DNA of 15,813 bases from an uncultured Bacteroidales bacterium (GTDB taxonomy: Bacteria; Bacteroidota; Bacteroidia; Bacteroidales; UBA932), in contig CAJOMY010000021.1 of the NCBI GenBank assembly GCA_905235775.1, forward strand, positions 1-15,813, written 5' to 3'. Both the position numbers and the translations under genes were made by a program. The notes beneath the pieces were generated by a model. It was not told where the DNA came from. It saw only the letters and a list, made by a program, of their open reading frames with translations, and did not search any database. Position 1 is the stretch's first letter. Every line of letters begins with the position of its first letter. Shown here piece by piece: positions 1-6,551 of this stretch.

Positions 1-13
1 GAGAAAATAATCC

Positions 14-21
14 TACCTTTG
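14..21 (+). promoter_or_regulatory. Possible orphan -7 box (TACCTTTG)
   Basis: TACCTTTG fits the Bacteroidetes -7 consensus TAnnTTTG. It points into the tandem repeat at 51-96 and then antisense into the DUF3108 gene. No convincing plus-strand gene follows, so it may be chance, a promoter for a short or antisense RNA, or the promoter of a degraded gene. No clear -33 element can be judged because the window starts too close. Confidence 0.25.
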
Positions 22-50
22 CCAAACCAGGCTTGAAACGTTAACTCAAG

Positions 51-96
51 TGGGTGGTTATCGCCGAAATGCCTGGGTGGTCATCACTGAAATCCG
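51..96. repeat. Two-copy 23-bp tandem direct repeat
   Basis: Positions 51-73 and 74-96 are head-to-tail copies of a 23-bp unit beginning TGGGTGGT and containing GAAAT; 18 of 23 positions match. The array ends 5 bp before the stop codon of the minus-strand DUF3108 gene, so it lies in that gene's 3' flank. It does not form an obvious terminator hairpin. It may be the end of a longer array, but further copies are not visible because only 50 bases precede it. Confidence 0.6.
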
Positions 97-101
97 CACT
101 C

Positions 102-842
102 TTATTGTGCCTCCTGCATCCTGACCGACATGAAGCCCTGGCTGAGATCGGCTTCCAGTCCCAGGATCTGGTGCCCCCTGTCCGGGGTGCGCCAGAAGCG
201 CAACTCTTTCCCGCTCCCGTTTTCCATGATGCCGCGTCCCGTGAAGCGCAGCTGGAAACGCTCCGCCTCCATCCCCGGGAACTTTTCCTTGTCCTTCCCC
301 TGATAAGTGAGAACGGCCGGGCTGGCGTCCTGGCCCATGAGGACCGTGACCGGGATCGGCTTGTCGAAGTTGTCCTGGAAACGGACGAAACTCAACAGCG
401 CGAGCAGGTCCATCGTGTGATTGTCCTGCGGATAAGATTTCTGCGCGTCGCCTTTTTTCGAGTCCAGAACGGTGACGTTCACCTTCTTGTCATCCGGGTC
501 GTAACGGACTTCGAACTTGCCCCGCGGGGTCGGATTGAGGAAATACAGCGGCTGGAGATCGGACTGGGCGATATACAAATCCGCGGTGATGTCCGCCCCG
601 ATGAACAGGCGGAAGATGGACGATGTCGTAATCTTCGTGAAGAAATGATAGGCCGACTGTTCCTGCCAGCGGGACGGCTCCAGGGAGAAGGTGGCCGTGG
701 CGACTTTGGCGTCGATGATGCCCCAGGTATAGCGGACATCGTAGGTCAGGGTACCCATTGCTTCGGAAGGGAGCTTGCGGGCTCCGCAGAGGGCCGCGGA
801 GAGCAGCATGGCGGCGAAAGCCAGAAGGATTTTCTTCATCAT
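102..842 (-). CDS. Exported DUF3108 domain protein
   Basis: A 246-residue protein that matches the DUF3108 family by overall pattern: a secreted beta-rich protein with a TLTYDVRYTWGIIDAK-type opening, then DLLALLSFVRF and a C-terminal half in which modified hexose-like binding folds are often proposed. The function of the family is unknown. The N-terminus (MMKKILLAFAAMLLSAALCGA) is a signal peptide with a basic start and one hydrophobic run. The Cys near its end is not in a proper lipobox, so export to the periplasm is more likely than lipidation. The start at 842 is chosen over an in-frame start at 905 because it begins the signal peptide and sits 4 nt after a TATCTTTG box (847-854). A second ATG follows directly at 839. 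The gene lies 23 nt downstream of the symporter stop and may be co-transcribed with it or use its own promoter. Confidence 0.8.
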   Translation of the reverse strand: MMKKILLAFAAMLLSAALCGARKLPSEAMGTLTYDVRYTWGIIDAKVATATFSLEPSRWQEQSAYHFFTKITTSSIFRLFIGADITADLYIAQSDLQPLYFLNPTPRGKFEVRYDPDDKKVNVTVLDSKKGDAQKSYPQDNHTMDLLALLSFVRFQDNFDKPIPVTVLMGQDASPAVLTYQGKDKEKFPGMEAERFQLRFTGRGIMENGSGKELRFWRTPDRGHQILGLEADLSQGFMSVRMQEAQ

Positions 843-846
843 GGCG

Positions 847-854
847 CAAAGATA
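847..854 (-). promoter_or_regulatory. -7 box of the DUF3108 gene
   Basis: On the minus strand the sequence reads TATCTTTG, then CGCC, then ATG. The match to TAnnTTTG is exact. The expected transcription start falls on or next to the ATG, so the transcript from here should be leaderless or nearly so. I see no good -33 element; it would lie inside the end of the symporter gene. Confidence 0.6.
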
Positions 855-865
855 CAAAAAACAGG

Positions 866-2347
866 TCAGTTGTTTATATCCTGCAATCCGATTCCGCTGA
901 TCCACAGGCCCAGCCAGGTCAGGAGGGCGTTGTAGAGCAGGAGTTCGAAGCCGATCCGGTAGCCGCCCAGCCAGGCGGCACTGTGCGTTGACAACACATA
1001 GCAGATCACCGGGGACAGGAGGCAGATCAGCGGCACCCAGCCGTCACGGACGCGCCGCCGGGTCAGGATGCCGAAGAAGAAGAGGCCCAGCAGCGGACCG
1101 TAGGTGTAGCCGGCGACGGTATAGATCGCGTTGATCACGCTGCCGTCGCGGATGGCCCCGAACCCCAGGACGACCAGGCCCAGCACGACGGCAGCGCCTG
1201 CATGTACCCGGCGCCGGGTGCGCCGGAGCCCGGCTTCGTCCTGCCGCACGTCGGCGTGCAGGAAGTCCACGGTGAAAGTGGTGGTGAGCGCGGTCAGCGC
1301 GGATCCCGAGCTGCTGAAGGCCGAGGCCGTGATGCCGAGGGCGAAGAGCAGGCTCAGCACGGGCGGCATGAAGGCCTGCCCGGCCGCATCCGTTCCGCAG
1401 GCGATGGTCGGGAAAAGGTCGTCCGGCCGGGACACGGCGATGCCGCGCGCCGCGGCGAACTGGTAGAGCAGCACGCCGAGGGCGAGGAACAGCAGGTTGA
1501 CCGGAATGAAGGCCGCACCGTAGCACATCATGTTGCGCTGGCTCTCCCGCAGGGTCCGGCAGGAGAGGTTTTTCTGCATCATGTCCTGATCCATGCCGGT
1601 CATGGCGACGGTGGTCAGCATGCCGGCGGCGAACTGCTTCCAGAAGAAGCGCGTGTCCTTCCAGTCGTCGAAGAACCAGACGCGCGCCATCCCGCTGTCC
1701 CGGATGCTGCCGCACATCGCCCCGAAGTCCAGCCCCATCACCCGGCCGATCTGCACCAGGCAGAGTACCACCACGGCAAGTAGCGCCAGCGTCTGGGCCA
1801 TGTCGGTCCAGACCAGCGAGCGCACTCCGCCCCGGAAGGTGTACAGCCACACGCAGAACATCGTGGCAGCCACGTTGACCCACATCGGGATGCCCAGCGG
1901 ATCGAAGACAATCAGCTGCAGCACGATGGCCGTGAGGTACATCCGCACCCCGCAGAGCAGGATCTTGGAGAGCAGGAAGAATCCGGCGCCGGCGCGATGG
2001 CTCCAGCGGCCGAATCGGTTTTCCAGATAAATGTACAGGCTGTTGAGGTTGAGGCGGTAGTAGAGTGGAAGCAGGACATAGGCGATCACGGCGTAGCCCG
2101 CCACGAAGCCCAGGGCCATCTGCAGGTAGGACCACTGCGAGGCGGCCACCATGCCGGGCACGGACACGAAGGTGATGCCGGAGATGGAGGTGCTGATCAT
2201 CGCCACGGCCACGGCCCACCAGGGCGATTTGCGGCCGCCGCGGAAAAAGTCCGCGCTGTCCTGTGCGCGCCGCGAGATCCGCCACCCGGCGCCGATGACG
2301 GCCGCCAGGTAAAGGGAGATCGAAAGGAGCAGAAGGACGGGGGACAT
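866..2347 (-). CDS. Sodium:solute symporter (SSS family)
   Basis: A 493-residue, very hydrophobic protein with about 13 predicted membrane spans, of the usual length for the SSS (SLC5-like) family of Na+-coupled transporters in the inner membrane. Visible family features are the N-terminal unit with DFFRGGR and ISTSISGITFVSVPG (about 33-65), GMDQDMMQKNLSCR (about 251-264), and the Ser/Thr-rich segment ASAFSSSGSALTALTTT (341-357), which corresponds to the sodium-binding region of helix 8. The sequence does not reveal the substrate; sugars, sialic acid, amino acids or vitamins are all possible in this family. It is transcribed divergently from sufB across a 69-bp gap. The start at 2347 gives a normal first membrane helix. 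The DUF3108 gene follows directly downstream, which is the only context hint. Confidence 0.88.
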   Translation of the reverse strand: MSPVLLLLSISLYLAAVIGAGWRISRRAQDSADFFRGGRKSPWWAVAVAMISTSISGITFVSVPGMVAASQWSYLQMALGFVAGYAVIAYVLLPLYYRLNLNSLYIYLENRFGRWSHRAGAGFFLLSKILLCGVRMYLTAIVLQLIVFDPLGIPMWVNVAATMFCVWLYTFRGGVRSLVWTDMAQTLALLAVVVLCLVQIGRVMGLDFGAMCGSIRDSGMARVWFFDDWKDTRFFWKQFAAGMLTTVAMTGMDQDMMQKNLSCRTLRESQRNMMCYGAAFIPVNLLFLALGVLLYQFAAARGIAVSRPDDLFPTIACGTDAAGQAFMPPVLSLLFALGITASAFSSSGSALTALTTTFTVDFLHADVRQDEAGLRRTRRRVHAGAAVVLGLVVLGFGAIRDGSVINAIYTVAGYTYGPLLGLFFFGILTRRRVRDGWVPLICLLSPVICYVLSTHSAAWLGGYRIGFELLLYNALLTWLGLWISGIGLQDINN

Positions 2348-2371
2348 GACCGGATGGTGCTAAAACAGGCG

Positions 2372-2379
2372 CAAAGATA
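2372..2379 (-). promoter_or_regulatory. -7 box of the symporter gene
   Basis: The minus strand reads TATCTTTG here, giving a short leader of roughly 20 nt before the ATG at 2347. It is one arm of a perfect 9-bp inverted repeat (CAAAGATAC at 2372-2380 and GTATCTTTG at 2401-2409). Its expected -33 position falls on the sufB -7 box. No good -33 consensus is visible. Confidence 0.6.
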
Positions 2380-2401
2380 CTGCAAATTCCGGGAGATTCC
2401 G

Positions 2402-2409
2402 TATCTTTG
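2402..2409 (+). promoter_or_regulatory. -7 box of the suf operon
   Basis: An exact TATCTTTG 7 nt before the sufB ATG, so the operon mRNA should have almost no 5' leader. It mirrors the symporter -7 box at 2372-2379; the two boxes are 22 bp apart. The -33 region of each promoter would overlap the -7 box of the other. Confidence 0.65.
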
Positions 2410-2416
2410 TCAGTTT

Positions 2417-3865
2417 ATGGAAGAAATCATCAAAGATTTTGCCGCGCAGGAATACAAGGAAGGCTTCGTGACCGAAGTCGACCAGGAATATGCGCCCAAG
2501 GGACTCAGCGAGGACATCATCCGGCTGATCTCCGCCAAGAAGGGGGAGCCGGACTGGCTGCTGGAGTTCCGGCTGGACGCTTTCCGCAAGTGGCAGCGGA
2601 TGCGTCCGCCGCACTGGGGGCACCTCAAGCTGCCGCGGATCGACTTCCAGGACATCATTTACTGGGCCGCGCCCAAGCGCCCTGAGGACCGGCCCGGCGA
2701 GATCGACCCCGCGCTGATGGAGACCTTCGACAAGCTCGGCATTCCGCTCCACGAGCGGGAGGTGCTCGCCGGCGTGAAATCCAAAAGCGAGGTGGCCGTG
2801 GACGCCGTGTTCGACTCCGTGAGCGTGACCACGACCTTCCGCAAGACGCTCGCCGAGAAGGGCATCATCTTCTGCTCCTTCTCCGAAGCGGTGCGCGAGC
2901 ATCCCGACCTGGTGCGCAAGTACCTCGCCACCGTGGTCCCCGCAGGGGACAATTTCTACGCGGCGCTCAACTCCGCCGTCTTTTCCGACGGTTCGTTCTG
3001 CTACGTCCCCAAGGGCGTGAAATGCCCGATGGAGCTGTCCAGCTACTTCCGCATCAATGCAGCCGGGACAGGCCAGTTCGAGCGCACGCTGATCGTCGCC
3101 GACGAGGGCGCGCAGCTCAGCTACATGGAGGGCTGCACCGCGCCGATGCGCGACGAGAACCAGCTGCACGCCGCCGTGGTGGAGATCATCGTGGAGAAAG
3201 ACGCCGACGTCAAATACAGCACCGTGCAGAACTGGTACCCGGGCGACGCGCAGGGCCGGGGCGGCATCCTGAACCTCGTGACCAAGCGGGGCATCTGCAA
3301 AGGCAGCGGCGCGCACCTGTCCTGGACCCAGGTCGAGACCGGCTCCGCCGTGACCTGGAAATACCCGTCCACCATCCTGAAGGGGGACTATTCCTCTTCG
3401 GAGTTCTACAGCGTCGCGATGACCAACCATTTCCAGCAGGCCGACACGGGCACCAAGATGATCCACCTGGGGCGCGGCACGCGCAGCCGGGTGGTCTCCA
3501 AGGGCATCTCCGCCGGCCAAAGCGAGAACAGCTACCGGGGACTCGTGCAGATGGGTCCGGCGGCTGACGGTGCGCGCAACTACTCGCAATGCGACTCCCT
3601 GCTGATCGGCAGCCGCTGCGGGGCGCACACCTTCCCGGTGATCCGGAACCAGAACCCCCGCGCCGTCGTGGAGCACGAAGCCACGACTTCCAAGATCAGC
3701 GAAGACCAACTGTTTTACTGCAACCAGCGCGGCATCGCCCCCGAAGACGCCGTCGCGCTCATCGTGGGCGGCTATGCCCGCGAAGTCCTTTCCCGCCTCC
3801 CGATGGAATTCGCCGTGGAGGCTCAAAAATTACTTTCCGTTTCACTTGAAGGATCTGTCGGATGA
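2417..3865 (+). CDS. sufB: Fe-S cluster assembly scaffold protein SufB
   Basis: A 482-residue SufB, full length for the family. SufB forms the SufBC2D scaffold on which Fe-S clusters are built in the cytoplasm. The start MEEIIKDFAAQEYKEGF gives the usual N-terminal helical region, followed by SGVK-type and beta-helix segments and the conserved C-terminal block. Cys392 in YSQCDS corresponds to E. coli SufB Cys405, a proposed nascent-cluster ligand, and VEHEATTS (418-425, with Glu421) and EDQLFYCNQRGI are intact. An in-frame extension upstream to 1997 is rejected because it runs through the divergent promoter and the symporter gene. It is the first gene of the operon; its stop overlaps the next start as ATGA at 3862-3865. 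Confidence 0.97.
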   Translation: MEEIIKDFAAQEYKEGFVTEVDQEYAPKGLSEDIIRLISAKKGEPDWLLEFRLDAFRKWQRMRPPHWGHLKLPRIDFQDIIYWAAPKRPEDRPGEIDPALMETFDKLGIPLHEREVLAGVKSKSEVAVDAVFDSVSVTTTFRKTLAEKGIIFCSFSEAVREHPDLVRKYLATVVPAGDNFYAALNSAVFSDGSFCYVPKGVKCPMELSSYFRINAAGTGQFERTLIVADEGAQLSYMEGCTAPMRDENQLHAAVVEIIVEKDADVKYSTVQNWYPGDAQGRGGILNLVTKRGICKGSGAHLSWTQVETGSAVTWKYPSTILKGDYSSSEFYSVAMTNHFQQADTGTKMIHLGRGTRSRVVSKGISAGQSENSYRGLVQMGPAADGARNYSQCDSLLIGSRCGAHTFPVIRNQNPRAVVEHEATTSKISEDQLFYCNQRGIAPEDAVALIVGGYAREVLSRLPMEFAVEAQKLLSVSLEGSVG

Positions 3866-4467
3866 GCTGGATCGAAATCATATCGGCCCTGCTGGGCCTG
3901 ACCTGCGTGTTCCTCGCAGGCCGCAACTCGAAATACAATTTCTGGGTGGGCTACACCTACAACATCTTCCTGTTTTTCCTCTTCTGGCGGCAGCATCTCT
4001 ACAGCGCGATGCTGCTGCAGCCCATTTCCTTTGCCATCAACGCCTTCGGGCACTGGCGCTGGACGCACCCCCGGGAGGACGAGCGGGCCGCATCGGACGA
4101 CACCCGGCTCAAGGTGGGACGGATCACGAAGGAGCAGTGGCCGGGCCTCATCCTGATCGTCTGCGTGTTCGGCGCGGCCTGGGCGATGTGCCTGGACTGG
4201 CTGCCGGTCAAGTGGCCGGATGTCTTCCAGGTGGATCCTTCCCCCTGGCTGGACTCTTACCTGCTGATGTTCACGTTGTTGGCGCAGTACCTCAGCGCCC
4301 AGAAATGCTGGGAATGCTGGATCGTCTGGCTGTTGGTCAACGCCGCCAACATTGTCCTGTACATCAGTTCCGGGCTGTACCTGATGCCGGTGGTCAGCGC
4401 CCTGTACCTGGCCAACGGCATCTGGTCCCTCATCTCCTGGAAAAAACTCTTCAACAAGCATGAATAG
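3862..4467 (+). CDS. pnuC: PnuC-family vitamin/nucleoside transporter inside the suf operon
   Basis: A 201-residue membrane protein with about 7 predicted spans and a Trp-rich sequence, of PnuC type. Typical features are the NAFGHWRW segment after the second or third span (60-67) and the C-terminal WECWIVWLLVN (150-160), matching the family motif that lines the substrate site (W150, W153, W156, N160). PnuC proteins move nicotinamide riboside by facilitated diffusion, with kinases trapping the product; relatives (PnuT, PnuX) carry thiamine or riboflavin, so the substrate is not certain. No TPP or FMN riboswitch and no kinase gene are next to it. It overlaps sufB by 4 nt and sufC by 8 nt, so it is translationally coupled to both. 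Its position between sufB and sufC is unusual. Confidence 0.85.
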   Translation: MSWIEIISALLGLTCVFLAGRNSKYNFWVGYTYNIFLFFLFWRQHLYSAMLLQPISFAINAFGHWRWTHPREDERAASDDTRLKVGRITKEQWPGLILIVCVFGAAWAMCLDWLPVKWPDVFQVDPSPWLDSYLLMFTLLAQYLSAQKCWECWIVWLLVNAANIVLYISSGLYLMPVVSALYLANGIWSLISWKKLFNKHE

Positions 4468-5215
4468 CGATATCTTACTGGAAATCAAAGGCCTGCACGC
4501 AGGTGTCGAGGGTAAGGAAATCCTCAAAGGGGTGGATCTGACCATCCGGCGCGGCGAGGTACATGCGGTGATGGGGCCCAATGGCGCCGGCAAGAGCACG
4601 CTGGGCGCCGTCCTGGCCGGCCGGCCGGATTTCGAGGTGACCGGGGGCAGCGTCCGTTACGACGGGCGCGACCTGCTCGCCATGAGCCCGGAGGAGCGCT
4701 CCTGGGCCGGACTGTTCCTGAGCTTCCAGTATCCGGTCGAGATCCCCGGGGTGAGCATCACCAACTTCATGAAGGCGGCGGTCTCTGCGCGCCGCAAGGC
4801 CCGCGGCCTGCCGGAGCTCACGCCCGGCGAATACCTCAAACTCCTCAAGGAGAAGATGGCTTTCGTGCAGATGAAGGGAGAATTCGCCAAGCGCGAAGTC
4901 AACGTGGGCTTCTCCGGCGGCGAGAAGAAGCGCAACGAAATCTTCCAGATGGCCATGCTCGAACCCACGCTCAGCATCCTCGACGAGACGGACTCGGGAC
5001 TCGACGTGGATGCGCTTCGTACCGTGGCGGAAGGCGTGAACCGGCTCCGCACCCCGGAGACGGCCGCCATCGTGATCACCCATTACCAGCGCTTGCTGGA
5101 ATACATCGTCCCGGATGTCGTCCACGTGCTCAAGGAAGGCCGCATCGTCCTGACGGGCGGCCGCGAGCTGGTGGACCGCATCGAGCAGGAAGGTTACGAA
5201 AGCATCCATGGATAA
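4460..5215 (+). CDS. sufC: Fe-S assembly ATPase SufC
   Basis: A 251-residue ABC ATPase of the SufC type, full length. All nucleotide-binding motifs are present: Walker A GPNGAGKST (39-47), Q-loop Gln90 in LSFQYP, the signature FSGGE within NVGFSGGEKKRNEI (148-161), Walker B LSILDE (171-176) followed by SufC-typical TDSGLDVDAL, and His208 (ITHYQ). SufC is soluble and drives structural changes in the SufBC2D scaffold rather than transport. The KKRNE element after the signature separates it from transporter ATPases. The start overlaps the pnuC end by 8 nt, and the sufD start lies within its last codons, which suggests coupled translation and a fixed subunit ratio. Confidence 0.97.
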   Translation: MNSDILLEIKGLHAGVEGKEILKGVDLTIRRGEVHAVMGPNGAGKSTLGAVLAGRPDFEVTGGSVRYDGRDLLAMSPEERSWAGLFLSFQYPVEIPGVSITNFMKAAVSARRKARGLPELTPGEYLKLLKEKMAFVQMKGEFAKREVNVGFSGGEKKRNEIFQMAMLEPTLSILDETDSGLDVDALRTVAEGVNRLRTPETAAIVITHYQRLLEYIVPDVVHVLKEGRIVLTGGRELVDRIEQEGYESIHG

Positions 5216-5804
5216 CGAGGTCTACGTCATCGGCCGCGACAGCGCTCCGCAGTATCTCCGGCTGGAAGCCGGGGAGGAGCGCAGCCTGACCCTGGTCGTC
5301 CCGCCGGGTGCGGCCGGGCGCCTGGTGATGGAGGTGGACCTCGCGGGGCCCGGCGCCTCCGTCGATCTCGCCGGCCTGTATCTCTGTCCCGGCGACGAGC
5401 GCCTGGACCTGCGTCTGCTGGTCCGTCACAGCGCCGGAGGCTGCATCTCCCGCCAACTTTTCAAAGGTCTGGTCGGCGGCACGGCCCGCGCCTCGTTCGA
5501 CGGCCTGGTCTATGTGGCGCAGGATGCCCAGAAGACCCAGGCCTACCAGGAGAACCACACGATCCTGCTCTCCGAGTCGGCCCGGGTGGAGTCCCGCCCG
5601 CAGCTGGAAATCTATGCCGACGACGTGCAATGCTCGCACGGCGCCACGACCGGCTACCTCAATCCCGACGAACTGTTCTATCTCCGTTCGCGCGGCATTC
5701 CCGAAGCGGAAGCCCGCCGGCTGCAGATGGTGGCGTTCCTCGCCCCGGTGCTCCGGCGCCTGCCCGAATCCTTAATCGAAGAGATCCATGCTTGTCTGTC
5801 CTAA
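5208..5804 (+). CDS. sufD: Short SufD, C-terminal half only
   Basis: A 198-residue SufD; typical SufD proteins have about 420-450 residues. Only the C-terminal beta-helix part and terminal helices are present. The diagnostic block is intact: YQENHTILLS (113-122), SRPQLEIYADDVQCSHGATTG (129-149) and ELFYLRSRGI (155-164). Cys142 and His144 correspond to E. coli SufD Cys358 and His360, and His360 is considered important for nascent cluster formation with SufB. The missing N-terminal half is not due to start choice: the ATG at 5208 overlaps the complete sufC stop by 8 nt, leaving no room upstream. No frameshift remnant is seen. It should still pair with SufB through its C-terminal region. It overlaps ispE by 17 nt. 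Confidence 0.9.
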   Translation: MDNEVYVIGRDSAPQYLRLEAGEERSLTLVVPPGAAGRLVMEVDLAGPGASVDLAGLYLCPGDERLDLRLLVRHSAGGCISRQLFKGLVGGTARASFDGLVYVAQDAQKTQAYQENHTILLSESARVESRPQLEIYADDVQCSHGATTGYLNPDELFYLRSRGIPEAEARRLQMVAFLAPVLRRLPESLIEEIHACLS

Positions 5805-6543
5805 TGTCAAGATCAATCTGGGGCTGAGCGTGCTGCGCCGGCGCCCCGACGGCTACCACGACATCGAGACGCTCTTCGTCCCGTACCACGGGATGAAGGA
5901 CGAACTGGAGATCGTGCCGTCCGACAAGCTCCGCTTCGTGCCGTCCGACAACGTGACCTGGGACGACGACCTCACCCTGCGCGCCTACTCCCTGCTCAAG
6001 GCCGACTTCGATCTGCCGCCGGTGGAGATCCGCCTGCGGAAGCGCTCCGCCGTGGGCGCCGGCCTGGGCGGCGGCTCCGCGGACGCAGCGTTCGCGCTGA
6101 TGGCCCTGACCGAAATGTTCCAGCTCGGGCTGGAGGACTGGCAGCTGGCCGACTACGCCGCCTGCCTGGGATCGGACTGCTCCTTCTTCATCTACAACCG
6201 CCCGATGTTCGGCGAAGGCCGCGGCGACGTCCTGACGGACTACGACATCGACCTGTCGGGCTATGAGATCCGCGTGGAAGTGCCCGAGGGCGTGCATATC
6301 AGCACGAGCGAGGCCTATTCGCGCGTCATCCCGCGCGAACGGCTCGCCCTTCCGCCCCTGCGCGAGGCGCTCCGCTACCCGGTGGAGATGTGGCCGGACG
6401 TGCTGTTCAACGATTTCGAGAGCTCCGTGTTTCCGATTTACCCGGAGGTCGAGGCCCTGAAGCAGCGCTTCTACGACGAGGGCGCCGTGTATGCCTCGAT
6501 GTCGGGCTCCGGCTCGGCCGTGTTCGGACTGTTCCGTAAATAA
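5788..6543 (+). CDS. ispE: 4-diphosphocytidyl-2-C-methyl-D-erythritol kinase IspE
   Basis: A 251-residue GHMP-family kinase. IspE phosphorylates 4-diphosphocytidyl-methylerythritol, the fourth step of the MEP isoprenoid pathway, in the cytoplasm. The N-terminal CPNVKINLGLSVL and GYHDIETLF (22-30) match IspE substrate-side motifs. The glycine-rich ATP loop AVGAGLGGGSADAA is at 88-101, the catalytic aspartate is likely Asp130 in LGSDCSFF, and the C-terminal GHMP motif SMSGSGSAVFGLF is near the end. It is slightly shorter than the common 270-290 residues. The start inside sufD (17-nt overlap) gives the correct N-terminus. The link to suf may be practical: IspG and IspH, later in the same pathway, are Fe-S enzymes. 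That link is an inference. Confidence 0.93.
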   Translation: MLVCPNVKINLGLSVLRRRPDGYHDIETLFVPYHGMKDELEIVPSDKLRFVPSDNVTWDDDLTLRAYSLLKADFDLPPVEIRLRKRSAVGAGLGGGSADAAFALMALTEMFQLGLEDWQLADYAACLGSDCSFFIYNRPMFGEGRGDVLTDYDIDLSGYEIRVEVPEGVHISTSEAYSRVIPRERLALPPLREALRYPVEMWPDVLFNDFESSVFPIYPEVEALKQRFYDEGAVYASMSGSGSAVFGLFRK

Positions 6544-6551
6544 TTCCCGCC

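Noticed and set aside
54..935. Long plus-strand open frame opposite the DUF3108 gene
   Set aside because: It is rich in Arg, Glu and Val without domain character, while the minus-strand frame has a signal peptide, a promoter and a recognisable domain. Long antisense frames are expected at this GC content.
2360..3826. Long minus-strand open frame opposite sufB
   Set aside because: It has a His/Gly/Val-rich composition typical of antisense to a GC-rich gene and no motif; sufB on the other strand is certain.
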